A DNA stretch of 64,000 nucleotides from Niallia sp. Man26 (GTDB lineage: Bacteria > Bacillota > Bacilli > Bacillales > Cytobacillaceae): the NCBI RefSeq assembly GCF_022049065.2, contig NZ_CP095744.1, positions 930,001 to 994,000 of the forward strand. Reading direction: 5' to 3'. Shown one piece after another: positions 35,107 to 42,743 of the stretch (within the stretch, counting starts at the first letter, position 1; every line of letters begins with the position of its first letter). The notes under the pieces are model-generated. The model saw only the letters and a program-made list of their open reading frames with translations. It was not told where the DNA came from and made no database searches. Both the position numbers and the translations under genes were made by a program.

Positions 35107-36182
35107 ATGAATTATAACCAAAATCATAAAATAGCTCAAATCACACCTAAAACCTTAGTGATTGGTATTGATATAGCTAAACATCATCATGTAGCTAGAG
35201 CTCAGGATTATCGTGGAATGGAGCTAGGTTCTACTTGTTTTTTTGATAATACTCAAGAAGGATTTAGGACATTTATTGATTGGATTAATAAAATAAAAGA
35301 GTCATGCGAAATGGAGTCTGTCATTACTGGAATGGAGCCTACAGGCCATTATTGGCTTAATTTAGCTCATATTCTAAAGGAAGAACAGATTAAGTTCGTA
35401 ACGGTCAACCCTTTACACGTCAAGCACAGTAAGGAGTTAGACGATAACTCTCCAACAAAAAATGATGTAAAAGACGCAAAAGTCATTGCACAACTAGTCA
35501 AGGATGGTAGATACGCCGAACCAACGATACCACAAGGAGTTTTTGCGGAACTGAACGTAGTATAGGGATTAAGAAGATTCAAGCTTTAAAAGAAGCAGCC
35601 AATCGCTCGATTGGCATCCGACAGGGTGCCATGATGGCTAAAATGGAATTAAGAACGTTAATTCAAAAGTATGAACTCATTCAAGCCAAGTTCGAAGAGC
35701 TTGACCAAACTCTGGATACACTGCTTCAAGATATTCCAGGCGTTAATCAAATGTTAGAAATAACAGGGATTGGACGCGATACGGTGGCGGGTTTCTTCGC
35801 TGAAGTAGGCGATTTGAGTGAATACAATCATCCTCGTCAAATAACCAAATTGGCAGGACTTAGCTTAAAAGAAAATACATCAGGTAAGCATAAAGGGAGG
35901 ACCAGAATAACCAAACGTGGTCGAAAGAAATTACGAGCATTGTTATTCCGGGCATCTATGATTCTAGTAGCCAAGAACAAAGCCTTTAAAGCCTTACATC
36001 ATTACTACACAACGAGACCTGATAATCCGTTGAAAAAGATGCAGTCTTTAATTGCTTTGTGTAATAAGCTCATCCGTATATTCTTCTCTATTGGTAAAAA
36101 ACAGTTTGTGTTTCAAGAGGAGAAGATGTTGAAGGACATCCCTCATATGCATGCATTTATCCAAGAACCAGTAGCAGCTTAA
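35107..36182 (+). pseudogene. IS110-family DEDD transposase with central deletion
   Basis: The first 152 codons hold the RuvC-like DEDD domain: Asp in IGIDIAKHHHVARA, Glu in TGMEPTGHYW, and the Asp pair in KNDVKDAKVIAQLV. After AELNVV the frame stops at TAG. Downstream, in another frame, the protein resumes at SIGIKKIQALKEAANRSIG and continues from ATG 35631 as a full C-terminal Transposase_20 domain (DIPGVNQMLEITGIGRDTVA, and the serine region GLSLKENTSGKHKGRTRITK). About 80-90 residues of the coiled-coil linker normally joining the halves are missing. The deletion point is near 35560-35570. Two intact half-frames remain but not a working transposase. Confidence 0.85.
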
Positions 36183-36184
36183 TC

Positions 36185-36420
36185 TCTATTAAACTAAACT
36201 TTTAACAAATAGATTTGAACAGATGAACAGACAAAATCAGCATGGGATTAGTCGGCAAGTGAACTATCGTAAGGACAATGATCCTGTAGGGCAGCATGAC
36301 CGACATCCACCTTATGGAAAGGTTGAACGAAGGAATGTAGGAGCGTAGACTCTGTGAGACTTGGGAGGGTAGACCCCCGTAAGAGATGTGGACATCCATT
36401 GGTGCGTACATACCTAATTA
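36185..36420 (+). ncRNA. Candidate bridge/seek RNA region of the IS110-type element
   Basis: IS110/IS1111 elements encode a structured guide RNA in the non-coding DNA beside the transposase gene. Here about 235 bases follow the stop codon, with short hairpins AGGA-CAATGA-TCCT (36276-36289) and GGG-TAGA-CCC (36367-36377), AGTCGG pairing with CCGAC (36252/36302), and the octamer GACATCCA twice (36301 and 36390). The downstream position suits the IS1111 subgroup. This is inference from family knowledge; no RNA has been shown, and the pairing was judged by eye. Confidence 0.3.
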
Positions 36421-36584
36421 TCCAACTTTTTGAAATGAACCGAAGGTTGGCTAGTTTCTTGTGCTCATTTTCTTTATAAGATGCTTATTTATGATCTTTT
36501 CACACTAACCAAATCTATAAAGTTAAACAAGTTAGATAGCAATATGGAGAAAAACTGCGTATTTAAGAGATAAGTATTTGTTTA

Positions 36585-36612
36585 TTGAGGGAGCATTCCT
36601 GTAATAAAATTA
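36585..36612. repeat. Modular repeat fragment (CATTCCTGTAATAA module)
   Basis: GGGAGCATTCCTGTAATAAA matches module 3 of the copies at 33445 and 34985. It lies about 150 bases past the IS110-type element. Confidence 0.55.
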
Positions 36613-36639
36613 AATAAAAAAGTATTGGTAGGGATTTAA

Positions 36640-37464
36640 TTGGAATTTTGGAATTATAATTTAAGAAACGACCCATATAAATTACAAATCATTAATAAAA
36701 AAGATATCGAACTAGCTGAAAAAGCTTTCAATATTAAATTACCGCAGGCTTACATTGATTTACTGAAGGAACAAAATGGCGGCTGTTTAGAAAAAACTTG
36801 TTTACCGGTAAATTTTAAAAATGATTGGGCAGAAGACCATATACTTTTTGATTATTTATTAGGAATTAAGAAAGACAAAGGTATCATGGAATCTAATTAT
36901 TTACTCAAAGAGTGGGGAGTTAAAGAGAAAAATCTTATTATAATCAGTGGAGATGGTCATTTTTTTGTAGCCCTTGATTATAGAACTAATGAAGAGAACC
37001 CAACAGTCGTGTACATAGATACGACAGAAGATAAGATAACTAAAATCTATGAAGATTTTTCATCAATGGTGAATAATTTATACGAAGAAGATGAAGAGAA
37101 TCCTGAAGACGCAGAAGAATGGGAAGAATTAAGAAAACACCAACAAGATTCTAAAAGAAGATCCATTGAACTAATGGAAAGTGTGGATACTGATGACATA
37201 GTAGAAGGTATTCATATGCACTTTGATGCAAATGCAGGTTTTATACAAGAGAATGATGTATTCATAGAAAAACTTATCAAATTTATCCAGCATTCTAATG
37301 AGGATATACGCTTAGCTGCAGCTGAATGTTTATGGCGTTCTATTAGTAGTGGTAATATAAAAGATAACAAGTTAATTAATTTAGTACTGGATATATTCAA
37401 AAATGAAAACCATTCAGATATTAAGTATTTTTATAATGATATAATAGAAAACCAGGCAAAATAA
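36640..37464 (+). CDS. SMI1/KNR4 (SUKH) family protein
   Basis: A 274-residue protein whose N-terminal 140 residues form a SUKH domain: 'IINKKDIELAEKAFNIKLPQAYIDLLKEQNGGCLEKTCLP' is the family start, and 'NLIIISGDGHFFVALDYRTN' the central strands. The remaining 130 residues are acidic and helical ('NLYEEDEENPEDAEEWEELR', then LIKFIQHSNEDIRLAAAECLW, which has HEAT-repeat character). SUKH proteins often serve as immunity proteins for polymorphic or contact-dependent toxins; no toxin gene is next to it. Start is TTG at 36640 after GGTAGGG. A terminator follows. Confidence 0.8.
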   Translation: MEFWNYNLRNDPYKLQIINKKDIELAEKAFNIKLPQAYIDLLKEQNGGCLEKTCLPVNFKNDWAEDHILFDYLLGIKKDKGIMESNYLLKEWGVKEKNLIIISGDGHFFVALDYRTNEENPTVVYIDTTEDKITKIYEDFSSMVNNLYEEDEENPEDAEEWEELRKHQQDSKRRSIELMESVDTDDIVEGIHMHFDANAGFIQENDVFIEKLIKFIQHSNEDIRLAAAECLWRSISSGNIKDNKLINLVLDIFKNENHSDIKYFYNDIIENQAK

Positions 37465-37467
37465 AGG

Positions 37468-37499
37468 AATCAGCTGCTATTTAGTGGCTGATTTTTTTG
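37468..37499 (+). terminator. Terminator of the SUKH gene
   Basis: AATCAGCTGC and GTGGCTGATT pair (two G-T pairs) around six bases and are followed by six T. Confidence 0.8.
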
Positions 37500-37537
37500 T
37501 ATTGTGTAACTAAAATATAAGAACTAAAAAGGGAAGT

Positions 37538-37580
37538 TTGTGAAGAAATGCACTTGAAGTAACGGGAGCGATAGTGCAAT
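37538..37580. repeat. Modular repeat fragment (module 1)
   Basis: AGTTTGTGAAGAAATGCACT followed by TGAAGTAACGGGAGCGATAG is a diverged copy of AGTTTGTGACGAAATTCACT at 34907. Confidence 0.5.
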
Positions 37581-37696
37581 ATGGAGGTATTAAAAGTAAT
37601 CTAATCTTACTACGCGTAATAGGGGGAAGTAGGTGTTGAATCGACTCAGTCTTTAATTGGCACGTTATCAAAAAAAAACTCAATACCTCTCTATTG

Positions 37697-37741
37697 GAGA
37701 CACTTAAAAGTTCACTGAACTCATTAAGCGTCTCTTTTTTA
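37697..37741 (+). terminator. Hairpin with T tract upstream of the PTS operon
   Basis: GGAGACACTTAA pairs with TTAAGCGTCTC (one mismatch) and leads into TTTTTT. It insulates the PTS operon from upstream reading. No gene lies in 37500-37971. Confidence 0.7.
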
Positions 37742-37852
37742 CTTTTGCTACATCGAGATATACATTCATAGGGAATACTTCTTAATAGGACTTAATTTAA
37801 GCAATAGGAAATCTTTAAATTTAAGCTGCTAGAGCAATAAAATACTATACCA

Positions 37853-37913
37853 TTGACGCACTAAAGATAAACCCTATAAAATGTATGGAAAAAAGTGACC
37901 GTTGCAACGGTCA
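37853..37913 (+). promoter_or_regulatory. PTS operon promoter with 18-bp palindrome
   Basis: TTGACG (37853-37858), 16 bases, TATAAA (37875-37880) form a SigA promoter. The perfect 18-base palindrome TGACCGTTGCAACGGTCA (37896-37913) begins around +9. It has the size and symmetry of a repressor operator; LacI-family sites are of this kind. Confidence 0.65.
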
Positions 37914-37971
37914 TTTTCCAGCGAATTGTTTTTTAAATTGTGTGTTAATATCAAATCAAGGAGGCAAGGAG

Positions 37972-39468
37972 ATGAGTTCTAAAAGCAACTATGAACAAGA
38001 ACTGTTACTGTTTCTTTCCAAAAATCAAGGATATGTTACATCGAAGGAACTCCTTGAAGTACTAAATGTATCTCAAAAAACGGTATATCGTTTAATAAAT
38101 AAAATTAATAATGAGTACGAGGATGGCCCTTTAATCATATCTGAAAGAGGGAGAGGATATAAACTAGATTACGAAAAATTTATTAGTTCTCAAAAAAGTA
38201 ATGATAATGATAAAGATAAAGAAAAGCAATTTACGCCTAGTGAGAGACGTAAACGAATTATGGAAGAATTATTGTTGTCTTCGCCCAAACCTATAAATGT
38301 TTATCATTTATTTAGTCACTATTATGTAGGAGATTCTGTGACTTTTAATGACGAGCAAATAATGAGTGAAGAGCTTAAAAAATATAATTTGGTTCTAGAG
38401 AGAAAAAATCGAACATTAGCCATACTTGGGGAAGAAGTTAATATTCGAAAAGCGATTAAAGATATTATTGAAATCTTTAATATTATCGATATTGATGATT
38501 TAAAGAGGAATCCAAAACTTAACTTCAATCAGTATGATGTGTTATTTATATTAGATCAATTAAGAAAGATTGAAGAAGATTTAAATATAACCATTCCTTA
38601 CCCGTATAATGTAAACATTTTCTCACATTTATATATACTACTTAGCCGAACAAGAATAGTTCCGACTAGAATGTTCGCGGATGAGATTTCTAAAGAAGAA
38701 ATGGAAAACATGGAGCGGGATATTTTGTATCCGGTTGCTAAAATGATTGTCCATAATATCGAGAAATATTTGAACAGTCCTTTGCCTGATATTGAGGTCT
38801 ATTTTCTTTATCAGTATTTAGTGTCATCGAGAATGCAGGGATCTCATGCTATTACTTCCACTTTTTCATCAGAAGTGATTCAAGTAACGAAAGAGTATAT
38901 GGAAGGAATGAGTATTAACTTAGGAATGGATATAGACAGTCAATCTATATTTATCGATTTAGCCAACCATATTAAACCGATGCTTAACCGGTTAGAGCAT
39001 AAGATTCGGGTTAAGAACAGTTTGTTAAGTCAGATTAAGGTAACGTATGAAGAAGTATTTATGGGTGTAAAGAAGGTTTCGGAATTACTGAGTGAGAAAT
39101 TCAACCTACCAGCCATAAACGAAGATGAGATTGGGTTTATCACCCTTTATTTTGCAAAGGCAATTGAAACGGGTCAACATCAACGTCCGATAAAAACACT
39201 CATTATGTGTACAACAGGAATAGGAACTTCCGAGCTTTTAAAAGCAAAGGTTTCTAAGAAATTTCCAGAGATAGAAATTGTTGATGTGGTAGCATCACGA
39301 AATACTCAAATGCTAAAAGAGAAATATGCTGATGCTGAGTTGATACTGAGTACAGTTCATATTAAGGAAGATGTACCAATTCCTTATCTCTTAGTGAGTG
39401 CGATGTTTACAATTGATGATCAGAAGAGACTTCAGGGAAAGATAGAGGAAGTTTATCATGGAAATTAA
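37972..39468 (+). CDS. PRD-containing PTS transcriptional activator (MtlR/LicR type)
   Basis: A 498-residue regulator of a PTS operon: DeoR/HTH_11 winged helix (residues 8-62, VTSKELLEVLNVSQKTVYRL), a second HTH-like region (about 85-150), PRD1 and PRD2 (about 175-395), and an EIIB-like domain with Cys413 in LIMCTTGIGTSELL. PTS phosphorylation of these sites sets activity. In each PRD only the first of the two usual histidines seems present (NIFSHLYILL; DLANHIKPML); the second positions read FLYQYL and ITLYFA. The C-terminal EIIA domain of LicR-type proteins is missing, but the next gene encodes a lone EIIA and overlaps by 11 bases. ATG 37972 follows AGGAGG; the frame further upstream covers the operator. 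Confidence 0.85.
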   Translation: MSSKSNYEQELLLFLSKNQGYVTSKELLEVLNVSQKTVYRLINKINNEYEDGPLIISERGRGYKLDYEKFISSQKSNDNDKDKEKQFTPSERRKRIMEELLLSSPKPINVYHLFSHYYVGDSVTFNDEQIMSEELKKYNLVLERKNRTLAILGEEVNIRKAIKDIIEIFNIIDIDDLKRNPKLNFNQYDVLFILDQLRKIEEDLNITIPYPYNVNIFSHLYILLSRTRIVPTRMFADEISKEEMENMERDILYPVAKMIVHNIEKYLNSPLPDIEVYFLYQYLVSSRMQGSHAITSTFSSEVIQVTKEYMEGMSINLGMDIDSQSIFIDLANHIKPMLNRLEHKIRVKNSLLSQIKVTYEEVFMGVKKVSELLSEKFNLPAINEDEIGFITLYFAKAIETGQHQRPIKTLIMCTTGIGTSELLKAKVSKKFPEIEIVDVVASRNTQMLKEKYADAELILSTVHIKEDVPIPYLLVSAMFTIDDQKRLQGKIEEVYHGN

Positions 39469-39895
39469 TTCACTCTATCAAATTCATTTTAATTGTGAGT
39501 TACAAACAAAAGAAGAAGTACACGCTTTTATTGCTGAAATAGTAGGTCAAGATAATCCTATGTCAAGGGATGAAGTCATCCATCATTTAAATGAAAGAGA
39601 AAAAGTGGGCAGTACATTAATTGCTGAGCATATTATGTTGCCCCATATCGAAAGCGACCAATTAGAGAAAAGTCAAATTTTATTTATTCGTTTAGCAAAT
39701 CCAATTGAAGCTTGGGATTGCCAAACAAAAAATATTTGTCTAGTGATTGTAATTTTACTAAAGAAAAATGAAAGCGTTAATATGAAGAAGAGAATAGCCT
39801 TATTTACTAGATCTCTTGCAGATGAGGAGTATCTAGACCGATTATTAAACAGTCATGAAAAAGAAGAATTTATAAATAAAATTATAAAATATTAG
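39458..39895 (+). CDS. PTS EIIA (mannitol/fructose type) domain protein, regulator partner
   Basis: A 145-residue EIIA type-2 domain. The phosphorylatable histidine is His63 in HIMLPHIESD, within the 'REKVGSTLIAEHIMLPH' block. It is more diverged than the second EIIA (40245-40694), where the canonical 'AIPHGKSD' occurs. Since it overlaps the regulator gene by 11 bases and that regulator lacks its usual EIIA domain, it is probably the split-off signalling domain and not the sugar-transport EIIA. A near-consensus catabolite site TGAAAGCGTTAATA lies inside the gene at 39769-39782. Confidence 0.8.
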   Translation: MEINSLYQIHFNCELQTKEEVHAFIAEIVGQDNPMSRDEVIHHLNEREKVGSTLIAEHIMLPHIESDQLEKSQILFIRLANPIEAWDCQTKNICLVIVILLKKNESVNMKKRIALFTRSLADEEYLDRLLNSHEKEEFINKIIKY

Positions 39896-39906
39896 GAGGA
39901 ATTATC

Positions 39907-40224
39907 ATGAAAATAGTAGGAGTTGCAGCTTGCACAGTAGGAATTGCACACACATATATCGCACAGGAGAAATTAGAGAATGCTGGTAAGAAGGCAGGCC
40001 ATGATATCCATATTGAAACACAAGGAACGATCGGGACAGAGAATGAATTGAGCCAACAACAAATTGCGGAAGCAGACATCGTTATTTTAGCAACAGATGT
40101 TAAGATTGCGGGAAGAGAACGATTCGACGGGAAAAGAATTATCCAAGTTACAACAGAAATAGCGGTTAAATCACCAAATAAATTAATTGAAAAAGCAGCA
40201 GAGGTTGTCAACCAACAGAAATAA
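39907..40224 (+). CDS. PTS fructose-type EIIB component
   Basis: A 105-residue EIIB of the fructose family that passes phosphate from EIIA to the incoming sugar. The phosphocysteine is Cys9 in VAACTVGIAHTYIAQEKL, the standard fructose EIIB start (P/A-C-x-x-G-x-A-H-T). TAGGAGGA lies six bases before ATG. It is in the order EIIA-EIIB-EIIA-EIIC. Confidence 0.92.
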   Translation: MKIVGVAACTVGIAHTYIAQEKLENAGKKAGHDIHIETQGTIGTENELSQQQIAEADIVILATDVKIAGRERFDGKRIIQVTTEIAVKSPNKLIEKAAEVVNQQK

Positions 40225-40244
40225 TGAAAAAAGGAGAGATAATC

Positions 40245-40694
40245 ATGGAAGTGAAAAATATTGTAGATTTAAATACAATCAAAACGAACATGAGTGTTAA
40301 GAGTAAGGAAGAAGCTATTCAGGAATTAGCTCAGGTCTTGCTTGAGAACGGATACATCAAAGATATTGAAGAGTTTACAAAGGATATCTATGCTAGGGAA
40401 GCGATAGGACAAACTGGAATCGGAAATTATATTGCTATTCCTCATGGAAAAAGTGATTCTGTAGAAAAAATAGGAGTAGCGATTGGCATTACTCAAGAAG
40501 AAATTGCTTGGGAAACTCTCGATGGTAAGGGCGTAAAGGGAATAATTCTGTTTGCGGTTGGAAATGATGATGGAGCACAAAATCATCTGAAATTACTATC
40601 ATTATTTGCTAGAAAGCTAGGAAATGACGAAGTAATCGAGAAGATGCTACAGTCTAAAAACGCTGAAGATGTAAAAGAAGCTTTATGTAGCTAA
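40245..40694 (+). CDS. PTS fructose-type EIIA component
   Basis: A 149-residue EIIA, receiving phosphate from HPr on His67 in YIAIPHGKSD. The N-terminal 'NTIKTNMSVKSKEEAIQELAQVL' is typical. ATG 40245 has AAAGGAGAG seven bases before; the ATG at 40224 overlaps the preceding stop codon and is less likely. Works with the neighbouring EIIB and EIIC. Confidence 0.92.
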   Translation: MEVKNIVDLNTIKTNMSVKSKEEAIQELAQVLLENGYIKDIEEFTKDIYAREAIGQTGIGNYIAIPHGKSDSVEKIGVAIGITQEEIAWETLDGKGVKGIILFAVGNDDGAQNHLKLLSLFARKLGNDEVIEKMLQSKNAEDVKEALCS

Positions 40695-40751
40695 GTAATC
40701 TTATAGAAACAGATTTATTGAAGAGGTCTTTAGTTGAAAGGAGAGTTAGTA

Positions 40752-41843
40752 ATGAGTGGATTAAAAAAATTAAATCTTAAAGGCCACTTATTGACAGCAA
40801 TCTCATACTTGATTCCAATTGTTTGTGGAGCAGGTTTCTTAATCGCAATTGGTATGGCTTTTGGAGGAACTAGTCAAGGTTCTTTAGTACAAGGAGAGTT
40901 TTCCTTATGGGATGCTTTAGCAACAATGGGTGGAGCAGGCTTAGGTTTATTACCTGTCGTTATCTCAACTGGTATTTCTTATTCTATTGCTGGTAAACCA
41001 GGAATTGCGCCAGGTTTCATTATTGGATTAAGTGCTAATGCAATTGGTGCTGGCTTTATTGGTGGTATCTTAGGAGGATTTTTATCTGGTTATCTTGCAG
41101 TAGCTATTATTAAGCATTTTAAAGTTCCTAGTTGGGCTAAAGGATTAATGCCGACGTTAATTGTTCCATTTTTCACCTCTATTATTGGTGGACTAATCAT
41201 GGTTTACATTATTGGAATTCCAGTTGCTGCTCTTACATCATTATTAACAGATGGATTAAACAGCTTAGGAACTTCATCCCTACTAGTATTTGGTGGAATT
41301 GTTGGTCTATTGAGTGGAGTTGACTTTGGCGGACCAATTAACAAAACAGTATTTGCCTTCGTTCTGACTATGCAAGCAGAAGGCATTAATGGACCTATCA
41401 CAGCTTTACAATTAGTAAATACAGCAACGCCAATCGGATTTGGATTAGCTTACTTTATTGCAAAAATCTTCAAGAAAAACATTTATACACGATCAGAAGT
41501 GGAAACATTGAAATCAGCAGTGCCAATGGGTGTTGTTAACATTGTGGAAGGTGTAATTCCAATTGTTATGAATGATATTGTTCGTACTGTAACCGCTGTA
41601 GCCATAGGTGGAGCAGCTGGTGGAGCAGTAACGATGGTGTTAGGAGCTGATGCAACGGTACCATTCGGTGGCGTATTTATGCTACCAACGATGTCCAATC
41701 CATGGGCTGGTGTTGCAGCTATCTTAGTAAACGTTGTTGTAACAGGAGTTGCGTTGGCTTTAATTAAGAAAAAGGTTAACGAAGATGAGGAAATAGAAGT
41801 AGAGGAAGAAGATATCGATTTAGATGATATTCAAATTCTATAA
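40752..41843 (+). CDS. PTS fructose-type EIIC permease
   Basis: A 363-residue permease with about nine membrane helices, the sugar channel of the PTS. Family blocks: 'KGHLLTAISYLIPIVCGAGFLIAIG', 'GKPGIAPGFIIGLSAN', and 'FGGPINKTVFAF'. The C-terminal tail is strongly acidic (NEDEEIEVEEEDIDLDDIQ), which is unusual and would lie in the cytoplasm. AAAGGAGAG before ATG 40752 sets the start; the TTG at 40734 is rejected. Substrate is inferred from the next gene. Confidence 0.9.
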   Translation: MSGLKKLNLKGHLLTAISYLIPIVCGAGFLIAIGMAFGGTSQGSLVQGEFSLWDALATMGGAGLGLLPVVISTGISYSIAGKPGIAPGFIIGLSANAIGAGFIGGILGGFLSGYLAVAIIKHFKVPSWAKGLMPTLIVPFFTSIIGGLIMVYIIGIPVAALTSLLTDGLNSLGTSSLLVFGGIVGLLSGVDFGGPINKTVFAFVLTMQAEGINGPITALQLVNTATPIGFGLAYFIAKIFKKNIYTRSEVETLKSAVPMGVVNIVEGVIPIVMNDIVRTVTAVAIGGAAGGAVTMVLGADATVPFGGVFMLPTMSNPWAGVAAILVNVVVTGVALALIKKKVNEDEEIEVEEEDIDLDDIQIL

Positions 41844-41961
41844 AAAAATGTAAGCGTGTTAAATAAAGGCTAATACAAAAATTTAGGAATAATAATTTGG
41901 TCCAGTCAAACTCAATTATTATTCCTAAAGAAACTAGAGATCTACGGAGGATTAATAGAGT

Positions 41962-42651
41962 ATGAAAAAAGTAGAATTTTCACCATCACTAATGACTATG
42001 GATTTAGATAAGTTTAAAGAGCAGATCACGTTTTTAAACGATCATGTAGATTCTTATCATATTGATATTATGGATGGGCATTATGTTCCTAATATTACAT
42101 TATCTCCATGGTTTGTCCAAGAAGTGCGAAAAATAAGTGATTTACCGATGTCTGCCCATCTAATGGTAACGAATCCAAGCTTCTGGGTTCAACAATTAGT
42201 GGATCTAAAGTGTGAATGGATTTGTATGCATGCAGAAGTACTAGATGGTCTTGCTTTCCGATTGATTGATCAAATACATGATGCTGGACTAAAAGCAGGG
42301 GTAGTATTAAATCCAGAAACTCCTATTGAAACAATTTTTCCTTATATTGATTTAGTAGATAAAATTACTATTATGACGGTGGACCCAGGATTCGCTGGAC
42401 AACGCTTTATTGAAAGCACATTAGATAAAATTGTAGCTTTAAGAGAATTACGTGATGAAAAAGGCTATCAATATGTTATTGAAATGGATGGATCATCTAG
42501 TCGAAAAACATTTAAAAGAATTGATGCAGCCGATCCTGATATTTATATCATAGGTCGTAGCGGTCTATTTGGATTAGATGAAGATATTAAAAAGTCATGG
42601 GAAATAATGTGTAAAGATTATGAGGATATGACTGGCAAAGTAGTAGAATAA
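41962..42651 (+). CDS. alsE: D-allulose-6-phosphate 3-epimerase (AlsE family)
   Basis: A 229-residue TIM-barrel epimerase of the ribulose-phosphate epimerase superfamily. It follows E. coli AlsE more closely than Rpe: 'SPSLMTMDLDKFKEQI', 'HIDIMDGHYVPNITLSPWFV', 'HLMVT', 'VVLNPETPIETIFPYI', 'TIMTVDPGFAGQ' and 'EMDGSSS'. Likely metal ligands are His33, Asp35 and His66. The reaction turns allulose-6-phosphate into fructose-6-phosphate. As last gene of the PTS operon it suggests that allulose (or a related ketohexose, or allose after isomerisation) is the imported sugar. GGAGGATTAATAGAGT precedes ATG 41962. A terminator follows. Confidence 0.85.
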   Translation: MKKVEFSPSLMTMDLDKFKEQITFLNDHVDSYHIDIMDGHYVPNITLSPWFVQEVRKISDLPMSAHLMVTNPSFWVQQLVDLKCEWICMHAEVLDGLAFRLIDQIHDAGLKAGVVLNPETPIETIFPYIDLVDKITIMTVDPGFAGQRFIESTLDKIVALRELRDEKGYQYVIEMDGSSSRKTFKRIDAADPDIYIIGRSGLFGLDEDIKKSWEIMCKDYEDMTGKVVE

Positions 42652-42659
42652 AAGTTTAC

Positions 42660-42693
42660 AGAGGCTGGGAGAGAATCCCCGCCTCTTTTTTTA
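42660..42693 (+). terminator. Terminator of the PTS-alsE operon
   Basis: AGAGGC-T-GGG pairs with CCC-C-GCCTCT and is followed by seven T. Confidence 0.85.
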
Positions 42694-42743
42694 TTTCATT
42701 TCTTTATTCATCAAGTAGTCTAAAGTCATAATTCCTGCATTTA

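Larger units (their letters stand above)
35020..36440 (+). mobile_element. IS110-family insertion sequence, internally deleted
   Basis: The element consists of a broken IS110-type transposase gene (35107-36182) and about 240 bases of non-coding DNA downstream that is richer in G+C and in short complementary segments than its surroundings. Ends are approximate: family members often lack clear terminal repeats and target duplications, and none could be identified here. The left end abuts the most complete copy of the modular hairpin repeat, and another piece of that repeat follows at 36585, so the element may have entered a repeat. Confidence 0.6.

Noticed and set aside
36640..37464. SUKH protein as part of a toxin-immunity locus
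   Set aside because: No toxin or LXG/YeeF-type gene is next to it, so immunity function is not claimed.
39769..39782. TGAAAGCGTTAATA as a catabolite response element
   Set aside because: A good match to the cre pattern, but inside the EIIA gene and not near a promoter; such matches occur by chance.
41849..41862. TGTAAGCGTGTTAA between EIIC and alsE as a cre site
   Set aside because: Two conserved positions differ from the pattern.
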